33,826 nucleotides of DNA from Sandaracinaceae bacterium (GTDB lineage: Bacteria; Myxococcota_A; Polyangia; Polyangiales; Sandaracinaceae), in contig JAHBWG010000093.1 of NCBI GenBank assembly GCA_019637095.1, forward strand, positions 1-33,826. Reading direction: 5' to 3'. Shown here in pieces: positions 33,100 through 33,826 of the stretch. The notes under the pieces were generated by a model that saw only the letters and a list, made by a program, of their open reading frames with translations, made no database searches and was not told the DNA's origin. Every line of letters starts with the position of its first letter. Position 1 is the stretch's first letter. A program made the position numbers and the translations under genes.

Positions 33100-33826
33100 C
33101 CGATCGCGATCCGATCGACGAAGACCTCGAGGCGCTCTTGCGGCTCGACGGGCCCGGGCCGGCGCGGCGGCTGGCTCCGAGCGCGAGCGCGGCGCTGATC
33201 GGCGGGGCCCTCGACGCGTGGGAGACGCCGCCGATCGCCGCGCCCTCGCCGCCGGCCGCCGCCGCCGCGCCGTGGGCGAAGATCGCGCTCGTCGCCGCCG
33301 GCGTCGGCGGGCTCGTCGGCGCGGCGGTGACCGCGCTCGTGCTCTCGCTCGGGGACGCACCGAGCGCCGCGCCTCCGCCGCCGCCCGCGGACGTCGCGGC
33401 GGCCGCCGTCGAGGAGCTGCCCACCGCGAGCGACGACGGCGACGACGACGCGAGCGACGACACCGCGAACGACGACGACGCGAGCGACGACACTGCGAGC
33501 GACGACGGCGACGGCGCGAGCGACGACACTGCGAGCCACGACACTGCGAGCCACGACACTGCGAACAGCGACGGCGCGAGCGACGACACTGCGAGCGACG
33601 ACGGCACCGCGCCGCGGCTCGACGACGCGCGACCCGCGGCCCGCGCGCGCCGTGGGCCGCCCGCGCGACCGGAAGATCTCCTCGCGCTCGGCAACCGCCT
33701 CCGCGCCGAGCGCCGCTGGCGCGAGGCCGGGGACGCCTACGCCGCGGCCGCGCGCGCGCAGCCCGGCTCCGCGACCGCGCACGTCGCCGACGTGGCGGCG
33801 GCGGCGATCCGGCTCGAGCACCGGCG
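33096..33826 (+). CDS. Probable sigma-linked membrane protein (anti-sigma-like), partial, with D/S/T repeat and TPR-like end
   Basis: The frame from ATG 33096 (GGAGGGGGAGG upstream, ATGA overlap with the sigma gene) stays open to the window end and gives 243 residues, so the gene is incomplete. Residues 1-58 are a short cytoplasmic segment, 61-86 one membrane helix, 111-170 an Asp/Ser/Thr/Ala-rich repeat, and 188-243 a tetratricopeptide-like helical pair (LLALGNRLRAERRWREAGDAY). Position after an ECF-type sigma gene, a single membrane helix and a small cytoplasmic part are what anti-sigma factors have, but the canonical zinc-binding HxxxCxxC motif is absent from the visible part. Anti-sigma function is therefore inferred only from context. 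Confidence 0.7.
   Translation, partial: MTDRDPIDEDLEALLRLDGPGPARRLAPSASAALIGGALDAWETPPIAAPSPPAAAAAPWAKIALVAAGVGGLVGAAVTALVLSLGDAPSAAPPPPPADVAAAAVEELPTASDDGDDDASDDTANDDDASDDTASDDGDGASDDTASHDTASHDTANSDGASDDTASDDGTAPRLDDARPAARARRGPPARPEDLLALGNRLRAERRWREAGDAYAAAARAQPGSATAHVADVAAAAIRLEHR
33426..33605 (+). repeat. Low-complexity tandem repeat encoding A-S-D-D-T units
   Basis: About 180 bp built from near-identical units such as GCGAGCGACGACACT, with the 15-bp unit GACACTGCGAGCCAC present at least twice in perfect tandem near 33534-33563. All units keep the same frame and use the codon ACT for Thr, which is rare in the surrounding sequence, so the array looks recently expanded by slippage. It encodes a strongly acidic periplasmic stalk (residues 111-170). 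Confidence 0.85.

Overview
The window reads as chromosome of a Gram-negative bacterium with very high GC content. Sequence hallmarks point to Myxococcota, most like a Polyangia or Sandaracinus-type lineage (inference, no database search was possible). These hallmarks are a PilZ protein of the Myxococcus paralogue type, a Ser/Thr kinase with a C-terminal PEGA domain, an AgmX/PglI C-terminal-domain protein, a MYXO-CTERM-like tail on a hydrolase, Kelch-like and Asp/Ala/Gly-rich lipoproteins, and a Cys/Asp-rich 'CNDGVDNDRDG' segment. Genes are packed very tightly: many overlap by 4 nt, and convergent pairs are 5-6 bp apart or overlap. No rRNA, tRNA, insertion sequence or CRISPR array is visible, and no gene-free stretch exceeds about 155 bp.

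Left part (1-6039): a type VI secretion VgrG that stops inside its OB-fold region overlaps a lipoprotein gene. A large GT-C-like membrane protein lies on the minus strand and a small DUF2505-like protein is divergent from it. Next (6040-8239), an unusually AT-rich island with a palindromic operator candidate precedes a TetR regulator translationally coupled to a cytochrome P450. A PilZ protein and an NCS1-type nucleobase permease are divergent (8245-10508).

Centre (10539-16968, all minus): a coiled-coil protein, acetyl-CoA synthetase, E1-alpha, E1-beta and E2 of a 2-oxoacid/acetoin dehydrogenase, and an acyl carrier protein form one operon in which every junction overlaps or is separated by 1 nt. 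A membrane-anchored diheme cytochrome c follows after 89 nt. The operon makes acetyl-CoA from two directions. The built-in acyl carrier protein, the E2 with two predicted E3-binding domains and the missing E3 make it the most interesting metabolic unit here. A hybrid sensor kinase is divergent from it (17107-19116).

Right part (19172-33826): infA with an N-terminal extension, a glycerophosphodiesterase, a papain-like lipoprotein protease with two P domains, an outer-membrane protein, a 2TM-like protein, a PEGA Ser/Thr kinase and a Kelch-like lipoprotein sharing a 28-bp divergent promoter, DUF4013-like and AgmX-type membrane proteins, argG, a MYXO-CTERM-like hydrolase, and an operon of exported protein, ECF-like sigma factor and a membrane protein with an expanded Asp/Ser/Thr repeat that runs off the window end.

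Across the window, several non-operonic genes have a TANNNT hexamer 5-8 nt before an unambiguous start codon and no Shine-Dalgarno sequence. This suggests widespread leaderless transcription. It is the main non-coding pattern I found and it also supports several start calls.
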